A stretch of DNA of 16,938 nucleotides from an uncultured Collinsella sp. (lineage in GTDB: Bacteria; Actinomycetota; Coriobacteriia; Coriobacteriales; Coriobacteriaceae): the NCBI GenBank assembly GCA_900545075.1, contig UQXT01000045.1, positions 1 to 16,938 of the forward strand, written 5' to 3'. Below the pieces are notes generated by a model that was not told the origin of the DNA, ran no database searches, and was given only the letters and a program-made list of their open reading frames with translations. A program made the position numbers and the translations under genes. The number at the start of each line of letters is the position of its first letter. Within the stretch, counting starts at the first letter, position 1. Shown here piece by piece: positions 6,452-13,405 of the stretch.

Positions 6452-7132
6452 TTAGAACCGTGCGATCTGGTGGGTCAGCAAACCGGTCGGAACCTGCGGT
6501 GCGCCGCCGGCAACCTGCGCGGCGGGGAATAACGCGGCAACGGTAAAGTTGAACGGCTCTTTGCCCGTGTAGGAGCCGGCTGCGCGGGCTTCGTCTGCCA
6601 GGAGCTGCGCCGCCCCTGCTAGCGCGGCAGCATAGGTGGGGTCGTCTGCCGGCGTCGGCTCCGGTGCCTGGTCGAGCATGGCTCGGATGGCGGCAACGGC
6701 GTCCTCGCGCTTGACCTCCCACGCGCGGTGCGTAATGCCGGCGGGGTCGGTGACGGCATAGAGCGACGCGCCCTCTTTGGCGGCACCGAGGATGATATCC
6801 ATAACGGGCGAGGCCTCGTAGGCGAGCGACACGGGGCGCGGCTGCACCTTAAGCTCGGCGATTGCACGGGCGGCTGCGGCCGCATCTGCGGGGGTCGCGC
6901 CGTCGCCCGTCAGTACGCCGACCGGGCAAATTGCCACAACGCCCGTCACGCGCCCTGGCTCTCCGGAGCATTCGTACACGTAATACGCCGCGCCCGGATC
7001 TTTGAGCACGAGCCCGTCGGCAATGGCGCCGCGCAGGGCGTCGTTGCCGCTTAGGATGTCGCCCATCTGCGGCAGCGCCTCGAGCACGCGGTCCTGAGCT
7101 GGGCGGATGCAGGGAAACGGAAGTGCTTTCAT
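6452..7132 (-). CDS. Compact DUF1015-like protein
   Basis: This is a 226-residue Ala-rich soluble protein without signal peptide or membrane segments. The start resembles DUF1015 proteins (IRPAQDRVLEALPQ), followed by KDPGAAYYVYEC (family: syYvY), VTGVVAICPV (family: GlvAxVxv), and later a stretch TYAAALAGAAQLLADEA and FNFTVAALFPAAQV like the segment near the family's DGHHR motif. Typical DUF1015 proteins are about 400 residues; this one is roughly half that and lacks both the PPYDV segment and the DGHHR residues. I recall DUF1015 genes next to serA and serC in other Gram-positives, which matches the same-strand serC-serA about 2 kb upstream. The function is unknown. AGGA stands 7-8 nt before the ATG. 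The decayed M20 peptidase gene ends 39 nt upstream. Confidence 0.55.
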   Translation of the reverse strand: MKALPFPCIRPAQDRVLEALPQMGDILSGNDALRGAIADGLVLKDPGAAYYVYECSGEPGRVTGVVAICPVGVLTGDGATPADAAAAARAIAELKVQPRPVSLAYEASPVMDIILGAAKEGASLYAVTDPAGITHRAWEVKREDAVAAIRAMLDQAPEPTPADDPTYAAALAGAAQLLADEARAAGSYTGKEPFNFTVAALFPAAQVAGGAPQVPTGLLTHQIARF

Positions 7133-7171
7133 GGGCGGTCCTAACGCGTGAGTTGGTTTGTTCGCGGCTTA

Positions 7172-7622
7172 TTATGCCCCAACTTGGACGCTTGCGTCCC
7201 AGAGCGTGTTGTCGACAAGCGCGATGAGCACGTTCTGGCAGCGAACGATATCGGCATGGGCTCCGGCTCGTTGGGCTTATGCGTGAGCACCAACGAGCCG
7301 GGGCCGTAGCTCATGCAATTGTGGTTACCTGTCTTGCCGGCAATGACGGCGGTGTCGGTGTAGCCGGTAAAGAAACCGACGGTCGTGTCTGCGTCCGTCA
7401 CGTCATCGGCGACACGGTAATCATAAGGTTGCGGCGCCCGGGGAACACTTCGAGCTCGCGTATCTCTGCGGTGTCCAGCACGGGCGAATCGAGTTTGGCA
7501 ACATATGTCTCGACCAGGTCTTTGATATGTTGTTCGATCTCGCCCTTATACGCGCCGGGGTCCGAGCTGTCAATCTTCACAAGCTCCTGCGCAAGCGGCC
7601 AGACAAAGTCCTCATCAACCAT
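7172..7622 (-). pseudogene. Decayed M20-family metallopeptidase
   Basis: Three reading frames must be joined. The first (ATG at 7622) gives DEDFVWPLAQELVKIDSSDP and onward to EVFPGRRNLM, the N-terminus of M20 peptidases (ArgE/DapE/CPG2 group). Near 7400 it breaks and the second frame gives DADTTVGFFTGYTDTA, CMSYGPGSLVLTHKPNE, which is the C-terminal metal-site region of the same family. Near 7260 the frame shifts again, giving ADIVRCQNVLIALVDNTLWD and a TAA at 7172. Intact members have about 400-450 residues; about 150 codons remain, so the central part with most metal ligands is deleted. It cannot be a functional enzyme. The start chosen has GGAAAG about 12 nt upstream; an ATG at 7712 extends the frame by 30 residues but looks unrelated to the family. 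Confidence 0.8.
7263..7301. repeat. Perfect 12-bp inverted repeat at a frameshift in the peptidase pseudogene
   Basis: CCGGCTCGTTGG (7263-7274) and CCAACGAGCCGG (7290-7301) are exact inverted copies around a 15-nt loop. On the coding strand the 3' arm lies where intact M20 proteins would continue NE-Y-V-E, and the frame is lost directly after it. This fits a template-switch mutation that copied the upstream Gly-Ser-Leu codons in inverted form. Confidence 0.6.
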
Positions 7623-7765
7623 ACAATCAGTCTGCTTTCCAAACCGATTGAAAGCCACCTGCAGATTCGCGACGTGCACGTAGCAGTATTTACCGTTCGC
7701 AGGCCGAGCCATCGCGTCTGCCGTCCGGGCGGGCTCGCAAACGACGTAGTGGGTACGTACCTTTC

Positions 7766-8815
7766 ATGGACGACATGCTGTGCGACATATCTGCCTTTCG
7801 GTATCACCGGATACCTCCACAGGTTTTGGCAATAATGCCGGACCTGCCCGATTCTGTGGACGATCCACGCAGGGAGCGTCTTTGTGAGCATCCGCTCGTC
7901 AAGCATTTCCTGGGCACACCATTACACGTGTTGGCACAGGGCGGCTGCGGACGTAAGGGCGGTCGCATTGTCAGGCATGTTTGGAACGGGGAGAGGCCGT
8001 TTGACTCCGTGCGGCAAACAGAGTTTGGCCTTGATGTCGCGTCCCCGCTCTTTACCCTGCTGACCCTGGCTTCCTCGGTCTCAAACGAGCGTCTGATCAT
8101 GTTCATGTATGAGATGTGCGGCACCTTTGCCGTGTGCAAGATTGCGACCCAGGTAAAGTTGGCACTTGAACAGGCATATGGGGGCCGGTGGGGTGACGCA
8201 CGGTTGAGCTGGGAAAACGTAAAGGATGCCTCGGGGAATCCAACGGACTTGTGGAAACGACCTCCCTTGATCGAGTTCTCTGAACTAACGGAGTACGCCA
8301 ATAAGATCCAGGGGCTCCGTGGTGCTAAATCGTTCATACGTGCCGCAAAATGCATTACGGGGGTTGTGGCATCGCCGCTTGAGGTCCAAGCTTCGATGCT
8401 GTTTGGCCTTACGAGGCTGCGCGGCGGCGAAGGGCTGCACCTCACCAATAATGTCGAGATTCGCATGACGCACAGCGCCCGCCTGATTTCGGGGCTTGAT
8501 AGGCGCTACGCCGATATCCTGCTGTCAAATAAGGACGGCAGCCGAGAGTGCTTGGTTGAATGTCAAGGTAAAGCCATTCACGGATCCATAGAATCCAAGA
8601 TCTCGGACTCCGATCGAACGACGGCCCTGCAAACCATGGGATATCCTGTCGTACTGATGACTTATGGTCAGTTGGTCGACTCCGATGCCTTCCGCGTAGT
8701 GATGGAACTCATCATGTCCTATCTCGATATGCCGTTGAAAGACAAGACGCCGCGGCAGCAGGAGCTCGAACGGCGGCTTCGTGAGGAGATTTTTATCGAT
8801 TGGGCGGGAATGTAG
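7766..8815 (+). CDS. AbiEi-like N-terminus plus Vsr/DUF559-type nuclease domain protein
   Basis: This is a 349-residue protein. Residues 1-125 (LCDISAFRYHRIPPQV, then VASPLFTLLTLAS and YEMCGTFAV) match the pattern of an AbiEi-like antitoxin/regulator half found in Coriobacteriia. Residues 203-320 look like a PD-(D/E)XK fold of the Vsr/DUF559 type: E206 in SPLEVQ, D250 in RRYADILL, E265 and Q267 in LVECQG, then SDRTTALQTMGYPVVLMTYGQL, the usual D-xx-R ... GY-x-V ... QL end. A PD-(D/E)XK metal site (E206, D250, E265) is thus plausible. The function is not established; a DNA nuclease or DNA-binding regulator in phage defence is an inference. ATG at 7766 is taken; ATG at 7775 is an alternative, and neither has a clear ribosome site. 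The gene lies opposite to its neighbours, between serA and the peptidase pseudogene, and is less GC-rich than the serA/serC genes. Confidence 0.65.
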   Translation: MDDMLCDISAFRYHRIPPQVLAIMPDLPDSVDDPRRERLCEHPLVKHFLGTPLHVLAQGGCGRKGGRIVRHVWNGERPFDSVRQTEFGLDVASPLFTLLTLASSVSNERLIMFMYEMCGTFAVCKIATQVKLALEQAYGGRWGDARLSWENVKDASGNPTDLWKRPPLIEFSELTEYANKIQGLRGAKSFIRAAKCITGVVASPLEVQASMLFGLTRLRGGEGLHLTNNVEIRMTHSARLISGLDRRYADILLSNKDGSRECLVECQGKAIHGSIESKISDSDRTTALQTMGYPVVLMTYGQLVDSDAFRVVMELIMSYLDMPLKDKTPRQQELERRLREEIFIDWAGM

Positions 8816-8872
8816 CCGCGCGGGTGGAAAACGGTCGCGGGAACCAGGGTTTTAGTTGCGAAAAGGCTTCAA

Positions 8873-9089
8873 TTGCTCCCCGGAATTGGCTCTAAAAGTG
8901 CTACCCAGAACAAGTTATTTCGGAAAATGGACAGTCAACTTTAATTTGGCATATAGAGATCGATTTTTAGCTACTAAAACCCCTGATAAAGCTGTTTATA
9001 AAAGCAGGTGCGCTCAGTGATTTGAGTATGACTGTCGATTATCCGAAAAAACTTGTACAGGGTAGCATTTTCAAAACCAGCCGGAGCAA
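8873..9089. repeat. Large imperfect inverted repeat (arms of about 65-68 bp)
   Basis: The left arm 8873-8940 and the right arm 9025-9089 are inverted copies, about 80-85% identical by hand alignment. The best core is TGCTACCC..ACAAGTT.TTTCGGA.AAT.GACAGTCA (8899-8937 and its complement within 9028-9067); outward the similarity continues through TGG and GG to TTGCTCC. Between them is an AT-rich 84-nt spacer. No open frame is present. It may be two copies of a short dispersed element inserted tail to tail, a MITE-like unit, or a structured RNA. The rest of the 349-nt gap (8816-8872) shows nothing recognisable. Confidence 0.7.
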
Positions 9090-9092
9090 CGA

Positions 9093-9127
9093 ATTCGCCC
9101 CCCGTTTCGTGAAAACGGGGGGCGAAT
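9093..9127 (-). terminator. Hairpin downstream of serA
   Basis: This is a perfect 15-bp stem (9093-9107 with 9113-9127, core TTCGCCCCCCGTTT) with a 5-nt loop, 37 nt past the serA stop codon. The T tract after it on the minus strand is poor (TCGTTGCT), so termination is likely but not textbook. The inverted-repeat element begins 3 nt away. Confidence 0.65.
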
Positions 9128-9164
9128 GGACTTCCTGGCCTGTCTGGCAGGCTTGGCGCCGACG

Positions 9165-10328
9165 CTACTTGATCACGCGCACACGATACATCGACGGAAT
9201 CTGCTTGAGCGCCTCGATGGTGCTGCCGTCCAGGTGCTCGTCGGTGTCGAACATGGTGTAGGCGTTCTCGCCGGCAGACTCGTTGGTCATACGCTGCACG
9301 TTGGCGTTGTCCTTGGCCAGGATCGCCGTGATCTGGCCGATCATGTTGGGCACGTTGGCGTGCAGGCAGGCGATGCGGCTCGCGGCGCGCGCCTTGCCCA
9401 TGCTGCAGGCGGGGTAGTTGACGCTATGTGCGATGTTGCCGTTCTCCAGGTAATCCTTGAGCTCGCTGATGGCCATATCGGCGCAGTTGGCCTCGGCCTC
9501 GCCGGTGCCGGCGCCCGAGTGCGTGGTGATAAACGTATTGGGCATCTTGACGGTCTTGGGCGTGGCAAAGTCGCAGCTAAACCAGCTGAGCTTGCCCTCG
9601 CGCAGGGCGGCGTCGACGGCGTCCTCGTCAATGATGGTCTCGCGTGCGTAGTTGATGAGCACGGCGTCGGGTGCCAGCAGGTTAATCTGCTCGGTGCTGA
9701 TCATGCCGATGGTGTCGGCCTTGCTGGGCACGTGCACGGTGAGGTAGTCGCAGCCGCGGCAGAGGTCCTCGAGCGTGCCCACGCGCTGCACCTCGCGGCT
9801 CAGCACCCACGCGTGCTCGACGGAAATGAACGGATCGTAGCCGTAGACGTCCATGCCCAGGTCGACGCAGGCGTTGGCGACCTTGGAGCCCACGTTACCC
9901 AGACCGATGACGCCGATGCGCTTGCCCTTGAGCTCGCGGCCCACAAAGGCCTTCTTGGCTTTCTCGGCATCGACCTGGATCTCGGGGTCGTCGGCGTTGT
10001 CGCGCACCCAATTCATAGACTGCACCACGCCGCGGCTCGAAAGCACCAGCATGCCCAGGACGAGCTCCTTGACGGCGTTGCTGTTGGCGCCGGGGGAGTT
10101 AAAGACGACGACGCCCTTCTTGGCGTACTCCTCGACGGGGATGTTGTTGACGCCGGCGCCGCAGCGGGCGATGGCGCGGATGCCCTCGGGCAGCTCGTAG
10201 CCGTGCAGGTCGGTGGAGCGCATCAGGATGGCGTCGGCCTCCTCGGCGGTGCCCACAAACTCGTAGCCCTCGCCAAACTCGACTTTGCCGTCCTTGGTGA
10301 TGTCGTCGATGGTCTTAATCTTGCGCAT
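9165..10328 (-). CDS. serA: D-3-phosphoglycerate dehydrogenase
   Basis: This enzyme oxidises 3-phosphoglycerate to 3-phosphohydroxypyruvate with NAD+, the first step of serine synthesis in the cytoplasm. At 387 residues it is the short SerA type. Visible parts are the substrate-side motif RCGAGVNNIP (56-65), the Rossmann signature GLGNVG (142-147) with D165 beyond strand 2, NYARE with the catalytic R229, HSGAGTGEAE with the catalytic H270, GNIAHSVNYP (297-306), and a C-terminal ACT-like domain (about 315-387) that may bind serine as feedback signal. The usual D-V-x-x-x-E-P loop, which carries the catalytic Glu, reads CDFATPKT here, a variant related to the DFPN form seen in some Firmicutes. 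AAGGAG lies 6 nt before ATG. It follows serC by 68 nt on the same strand, so the two form an operon. Confidence 0.95.
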   Translation of the reverse strand: MRKIKTIDDITKDGKVEFGEGYEFVGTAEEADAILMRSTDLHGYELPEGIRAIARCGAGVNNIPVEEYAKKGVVVFNSPGANSNAVKELVLGMLVLSSRGVVQSMNWVRDNADDPEIQVDAEKAKKAFVGRELKGKRIGVIGLGNVGSKVANACVDLGMDVYGYDPFISVEHAWVLSREVQRVGTLEDLCRGCDYLTVHVPSKADTIGMISTEQINLLAPDAVLINYARETIIDEDAVDAALREGKLSWFSCDFATPKTVKMPNTFITTHSGAGTGEAEANCADMAISELKDYLENGNIAHSVNYPACSMGKARAASRIACLHANVPNMIGQITAILAKDNANVQRMTNESAGENAYTMFDTDEHLDGSTIEALKQIPSMYRVRVIK

Positions 10329-10396
10329 GGAAAACTCCTTAGCAGGTTTGGTTTAAACAGGTGGTTTGAAGTGGCTAGTCGTCCGCGCGTTGCGGG

Positions 10397-11521
10397 CTAG
10401 TTAGATCGCGGACTCAAACTATGCTGCGCTTCGAAGTCCTTCATGTACGAGGCCAGTGCCTGCACGTCCTCCATGGTTACGGCGTTGTAGACGCTGGCGC
10501 GCATACCGCCCACCAGGCGATGGCCCTTGACGTTTTGAATCTGGTGCTCGGCCGCGCCTGCGACAAAGGCCGCATCGAGCTCGGCGTCGCCGGTGCGGAA
10601 GGTGACGTTGGCGATGGAGCGGCTGTCGGCCTGCGCGGTGCCATGGAACAGTTCGCTGTGCTCGAGCAGGTCGTAGAGCAGGTTGGCCTTGGCCCAGTTG
10701 CGCTCGGCCATGGCGGCAAGTCCGCCGGTCTGCTCGACCCAACGGAACACCTTGCCGCACACGTAGATGCCAAAGGTGTTGGGCGTGTTGAGCATGGAGC
10801 CCTTGGCGGCTTGGGTCTTGAGGTCCAGGTACTGCGGCGTTTGCGCAAAGGCGGGGCCTTCGGCGATGAGGTCGTCGCGCACAATGACCACGGTCACGCC
10901 CGCGGCGCCGGCGTTTTTCTGCGCGCCGGCGTAGATGAGCCCGTAGCGCTCGACGTCGAGCGGCTGTGACAAAAAGCAGCTCGAGACATCGGCGACCAGC
11001 GGTACGTCGCCGCAATCGGGCAGCTCGTGGAACATGGTGCCAAAGATAGTGTTGTTCTGGCAGATGTAGACGTAGTCGAGCCCGTCGCCCGCGGCCTCGG
11101 CGGCAATGCGCGCGTTGATGTCGGCCATGTTGGGAATGTGGTCGAAATTGGTGTCTTCGGAGCTCGCGAGCAGCACGGTCTCGCCGTACTTGGCGGCCTC
11201 CTTGTACGCCTTGTTGGCAAAGTTGCCGGTCACGACGTAGCCGGCGCGGCCGCGGCGCATGAGGTTCATGGGGATGCCCGCAAACTGCAGCGTGGCGCCG
11301 CCCTGCAAAAACAGGACGCGGTAGTTGTTGGGGATGCTCAGCAGACGGCGCAGGGTTGCCTCGGCGTCGTCGATGATCTGCTGGTACATGCTAGATCGAT
11401 GGCTCATCTCGAGCACGGACATGCCGCAACCGCGGTAGTCCATCATCTCGTCGGCGACCTCGGCGAGCACGCTTGTGGGCAGTGCGGCCGGGCCAGCTGA
11501 GAAGTTGTGCACACGTGCCAT
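10397..11521 (-). CDS. serC: Phosphoserine aminotransferase
   Basis: This PLP enzyme converts 3-phosphohydroxypyruvate and glutamate to O-phosphoserine and 2-oxoglutarate, the second step of serine synthesis. At 374 residues it has full family length. Evidence: N-terminal HNFSAGPAALP (5-15), MSHRSS (39-44), QGGATLQF (73-80) that binds the cofactor phosphate, ADVSS with D178, the Schiff-base Lys202 in GAQKNAG, NTPNTF (245-250) and the C-terminal GGMRAS-YNA (338-347). GAGGGG about 9 nt before ATG supports the start. It precedes serA, so flux order and gene order agree. The 141 nt between it and the upstream helicase gene hold no strong terminator, so read-through from the MazG/DUF2075 cassette into serC is possible, alongside a promoter of its own that I could not pin down. 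Confidence 0.95.
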   Translation of the reverse strand: MARVHNFSAGPAALPTSVLAEVADEMMDYRGCGMSVLEMSHRSSMYQQIIDDAEATLRRLLSIPNNYRVLFLQGGATLQFAGIPMNLMRRGRAGYVVTGNFANKAYKEAAKYGETVLLASSEDTNFDHIPNMADINARIAAEAAGDGLDYVYICQNNTIFGTMFHELPDCGDVPLVADVSSCFLSQPLDVERYGLIYAGAQKNAGAAGVTVVIVRDDLIAEGPAFAQTPQYLDLKTQAAKGSMLNTPNTFGIYVCGKVFRWVEQTGGLAAMAERNWAKANLLYDLLEHSELFHGTAQADSRSIANVTFRTGDAELDAAFVAGAAEHQIQNVKGHRLVGGMRASVYNAVTMEDVQALASYMKDFEAQHSLSPRSN

Positions 11522-11662
11522 CTTCTAGTTCCCCTCGTAGTCGTTTGAACGTTCGGGATACTTTAGCACAGTGGAGCGCCGGGCGCGACCGCATCACGGT
11601 AAAACTCGAGTGCGCCGCTATGATTTACAGGATTGTTACATGGGGGAGGGCGGGCGTTAGGT

Positions 11663-13405
11663 CTATATCACCGGGATATACCGTGACAAATACTCCTTGA
11701 GCGCCGGGTCGCATACATAAAGAAACGTTCCCAGCATGCCACGCGTCATGAGAACGTAGTAGGCGTTGACGATAATCTTTCTTAGGTCGTCGTCGCTTGC
11801 CTTTTTCTTTGCGACGGTATCTTTGAAGTTTGCCTTGTTAACGCAGACGCCCCCTTTGTCGTTGTCGTAGTAAATGTCTGGCCCCAGAATTACGAAGCCG
11901 TAGTTGAGGTCGTAGCCCTGCACCGTGTGGATGCATCCGACCTCGTTGACGGCGTTGGGGGAGTTAACCCAATCCTTTTGACTCGAGTTCCAACGTTTAG
12001 GGATGCCCTCAATGACGATGTCGAACGCGTCTTTGTGTTTCTTCGTTTCCCACTTCCACGCAAAACCTGCCGTCATGCGGGATAGACCAACTTCCTCTTC
12101 CTTGGCTTGCTGCAGGGAACAGAAATCCTCAAATTGGTCGACGATTCCAAACTGGTATCTGGGGGTATCGCTGTCCGGATCCCCGGCTCGCGAATCGTAA
12201 GGCTCCAATGAAAAGAGTTCTTCGAATTTCATGCCGGCATGCATGTACGCCTTGTTGTCGAGTAGATCATATACAAAGTCGAGATACTCATCGCCGCCGC
12301 GTACTCGCATTTGCGTGCTTAGGCTGAACTCTTCAGTTTCAATGCCCTCTTCTTCGAGTTGGTTAAGTCGCCGCTCAAGACCGTCTCGATTGAGGCCGGA
12401 TGCCCTGACTTGCTGCTTGGGGTCATAAAACAGATATGCCTTGTCGCAGCATTTGAATATCCAGTCAACTTGGTTGCTCGTATGCGGAAGGTCGAGACGA
12501 TCACAGGTGCTATAGAAGGCCTTGATGCCGGAGCCCATGCTTAGATAATTACCCAGTCGATGTGCTTCATCGACAAGTAGGATGTCATAACGATCATTTT
12601 TGGTTACGTCACTGGGGCTCAAGATATCGCCAGGCTTTAACCCTGGAAGGAAGTGCGTGAGTTTCCTGAGGGTCTTTTTCAGGGAATCCATGGGGGTGAC
12701 AAAACCGACTCGCAGGCCGGAAAGGTTGGGCTCATTTTTGATTTTGAACATGAGACTGATGGCGAGGATTGTTTTACCTGTTCCCGGCGCGCCATTCACG
12801 ACGGTTATACGTTCTCTTTTTGAGCCGCCATGTTTTACGTCTTCATGCTCCTGTTCGAGACGTTTAAAAATCGTCTCGATCGTTTCGTATTGGTCGGGCG
12901 TAAGCGTCTTAAAAGGCGAGAACTTGAACAGATCGGAGTTCTCGAGCTCTTCAATCGGATGAATCGCGTAGTTTTCTTCGCGAAGCTTTGTCCAGAGGTC
13001 TCGGAACTTCTGGCGATACTGAGGCCGCTCAAAATAATCGAATTGGGCATAGCCGTTGTTGGCATTGGTGACCTGGTATTTTTCGTCAGCACAGAACAGC
13101 TCAATAAGTCGATTCTCGAACTCGAACGTTGCGGATTGGTTGAAGGTGGGATTGTCGATCAGAAGGGTCCGGTCGAAGTCCTTGTCCACGTTTGCAGCGT
13201 GTTGTTTCATACGGCGCTGGTAGTTGGTTGTTTGGCCGATGTATGCCGTCTTGTTTCTGCTGTTGGTAAGAATGTAAAGGACGGGCCAACTCTCGTCATG
13301 ATGGGCTCCAGGCTTTGGCGTGCCAAAGTCCTGAAGCGATTCGCTTGTCTCAAAGGGCTGGGGCAGGGGAAGCGTGTATTGTCGAAGGGCGAACTCATTA
13401 CTCAC
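11663..13405 (-). CDS. GIY-YIG nuclease fused to DUF2075 (SF1-type DNA/RNA helicase) protein
   Basis: This is a 580-residue two-domain protein. Residues 41-125 form a GIY-YIG nuclease domain: LYI (43-45), YIG (55-57), R64 in NYQRR, and the likely metal-binding E97 in FEFENRL. Residues 165-580 are a DUF2075/Schlafen-like helicase: Walker A VNGAPGTGKT (203-212), Walker B LLVDEAHR (D279, E280), YDPKQQ (327-332), STQMR (363-367), HTVQGYD (493-499) and NAYYVLMTRG (547-556). All core ATPase motifs appear intact. The start is taken as GTG at 13405, with AAAGG 9 nt upstream; this overlaps the end of the MazG gene by 8 bp, a sign of coupled translation. An ATG at 13462 would lie well inside that gene. 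The AT-richer composition compared with serC/serA suggests transfer. A role in phage defence or nucleic-acid processing is inferred from domain content. Confidence 0.85.
   Translation of the reverse strand: MSNEFALRQYTLPLPQPFETSESLQDFGTPKPGAHHDESWPVLYILTNSRNKTAYIGQTTNYQRRMKQHAANVDKDFDRTLLIDNPTFNQSATFEFENRLIELFCADEKYQVTNANNGYAQFDYFERPQYRQKFRDLWTKLREENYAIHPIEELENSDLFKFSPFKTLTPDQYETIETIFKRLEQEHEDVKHGGSKRERITVVNGAPGTGKTILAISLMFKIKNEPNLSGLRVGFVTPMDSLKKTLRKLTHFLPGLKPGDILSPSDVTKNDRYDILLVDEAHRLGNYLSMGSGIKAFYSTCDRLDLPHTSNQVDWIFKCCDKAYLFYDPKQQVRASGLNRDGLERRLNQLEEEGIETEEFSLSTQMRVRGGDEYLDFVYDLLDNKAYMHAGMKFEELFSLEPYDSRAGDPDSDTPRYQFGIVDQFEDFCSLQQAKEEEVGLSRMTAGFAWKWETKKHKDAFDIVIEGIPKRWNSSQKDWVNSPNAVNEVGCIHTVQGYDLNYGFVILGPDIYYDNDKGGVCVNKANFKDTVAKKKASDDDLRKIIVNAYYVLMTRGMLGTFLYVCDPALKEYLSRYIPVI

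Noticed and set aside
7623..7712. 30-residue N-terminal extension of the M20 pseudogene, or a separate 104-residue gene at 7398-7712
   Set aside because: The first 30 residues do not fit an M20 N-terminus, and the frame ends at the first frameshift; it is better read as part of one broken gene.
8873..9089. Insertion sequence ends with a transposase
   Set aside because: The 84-nt interior is too short for any transposase gene and no transposase is nearby; at most it is a non-autonomous element.
9022..9261. 79-codon plus-strand frame over the right arm of the inverted repeat
   Set aside because: It runs through the serA hairpin and the end of serA, and has no ribosome site or recognisable sequence.
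9126..10400. 424-codon plus-strand open frame opposite serA
   Set aside because: It lies wholly over the serA gene, which has unmistakable motifs; the His/Val/Gly-rich translation is a frame artefact of GC-rich codon use.
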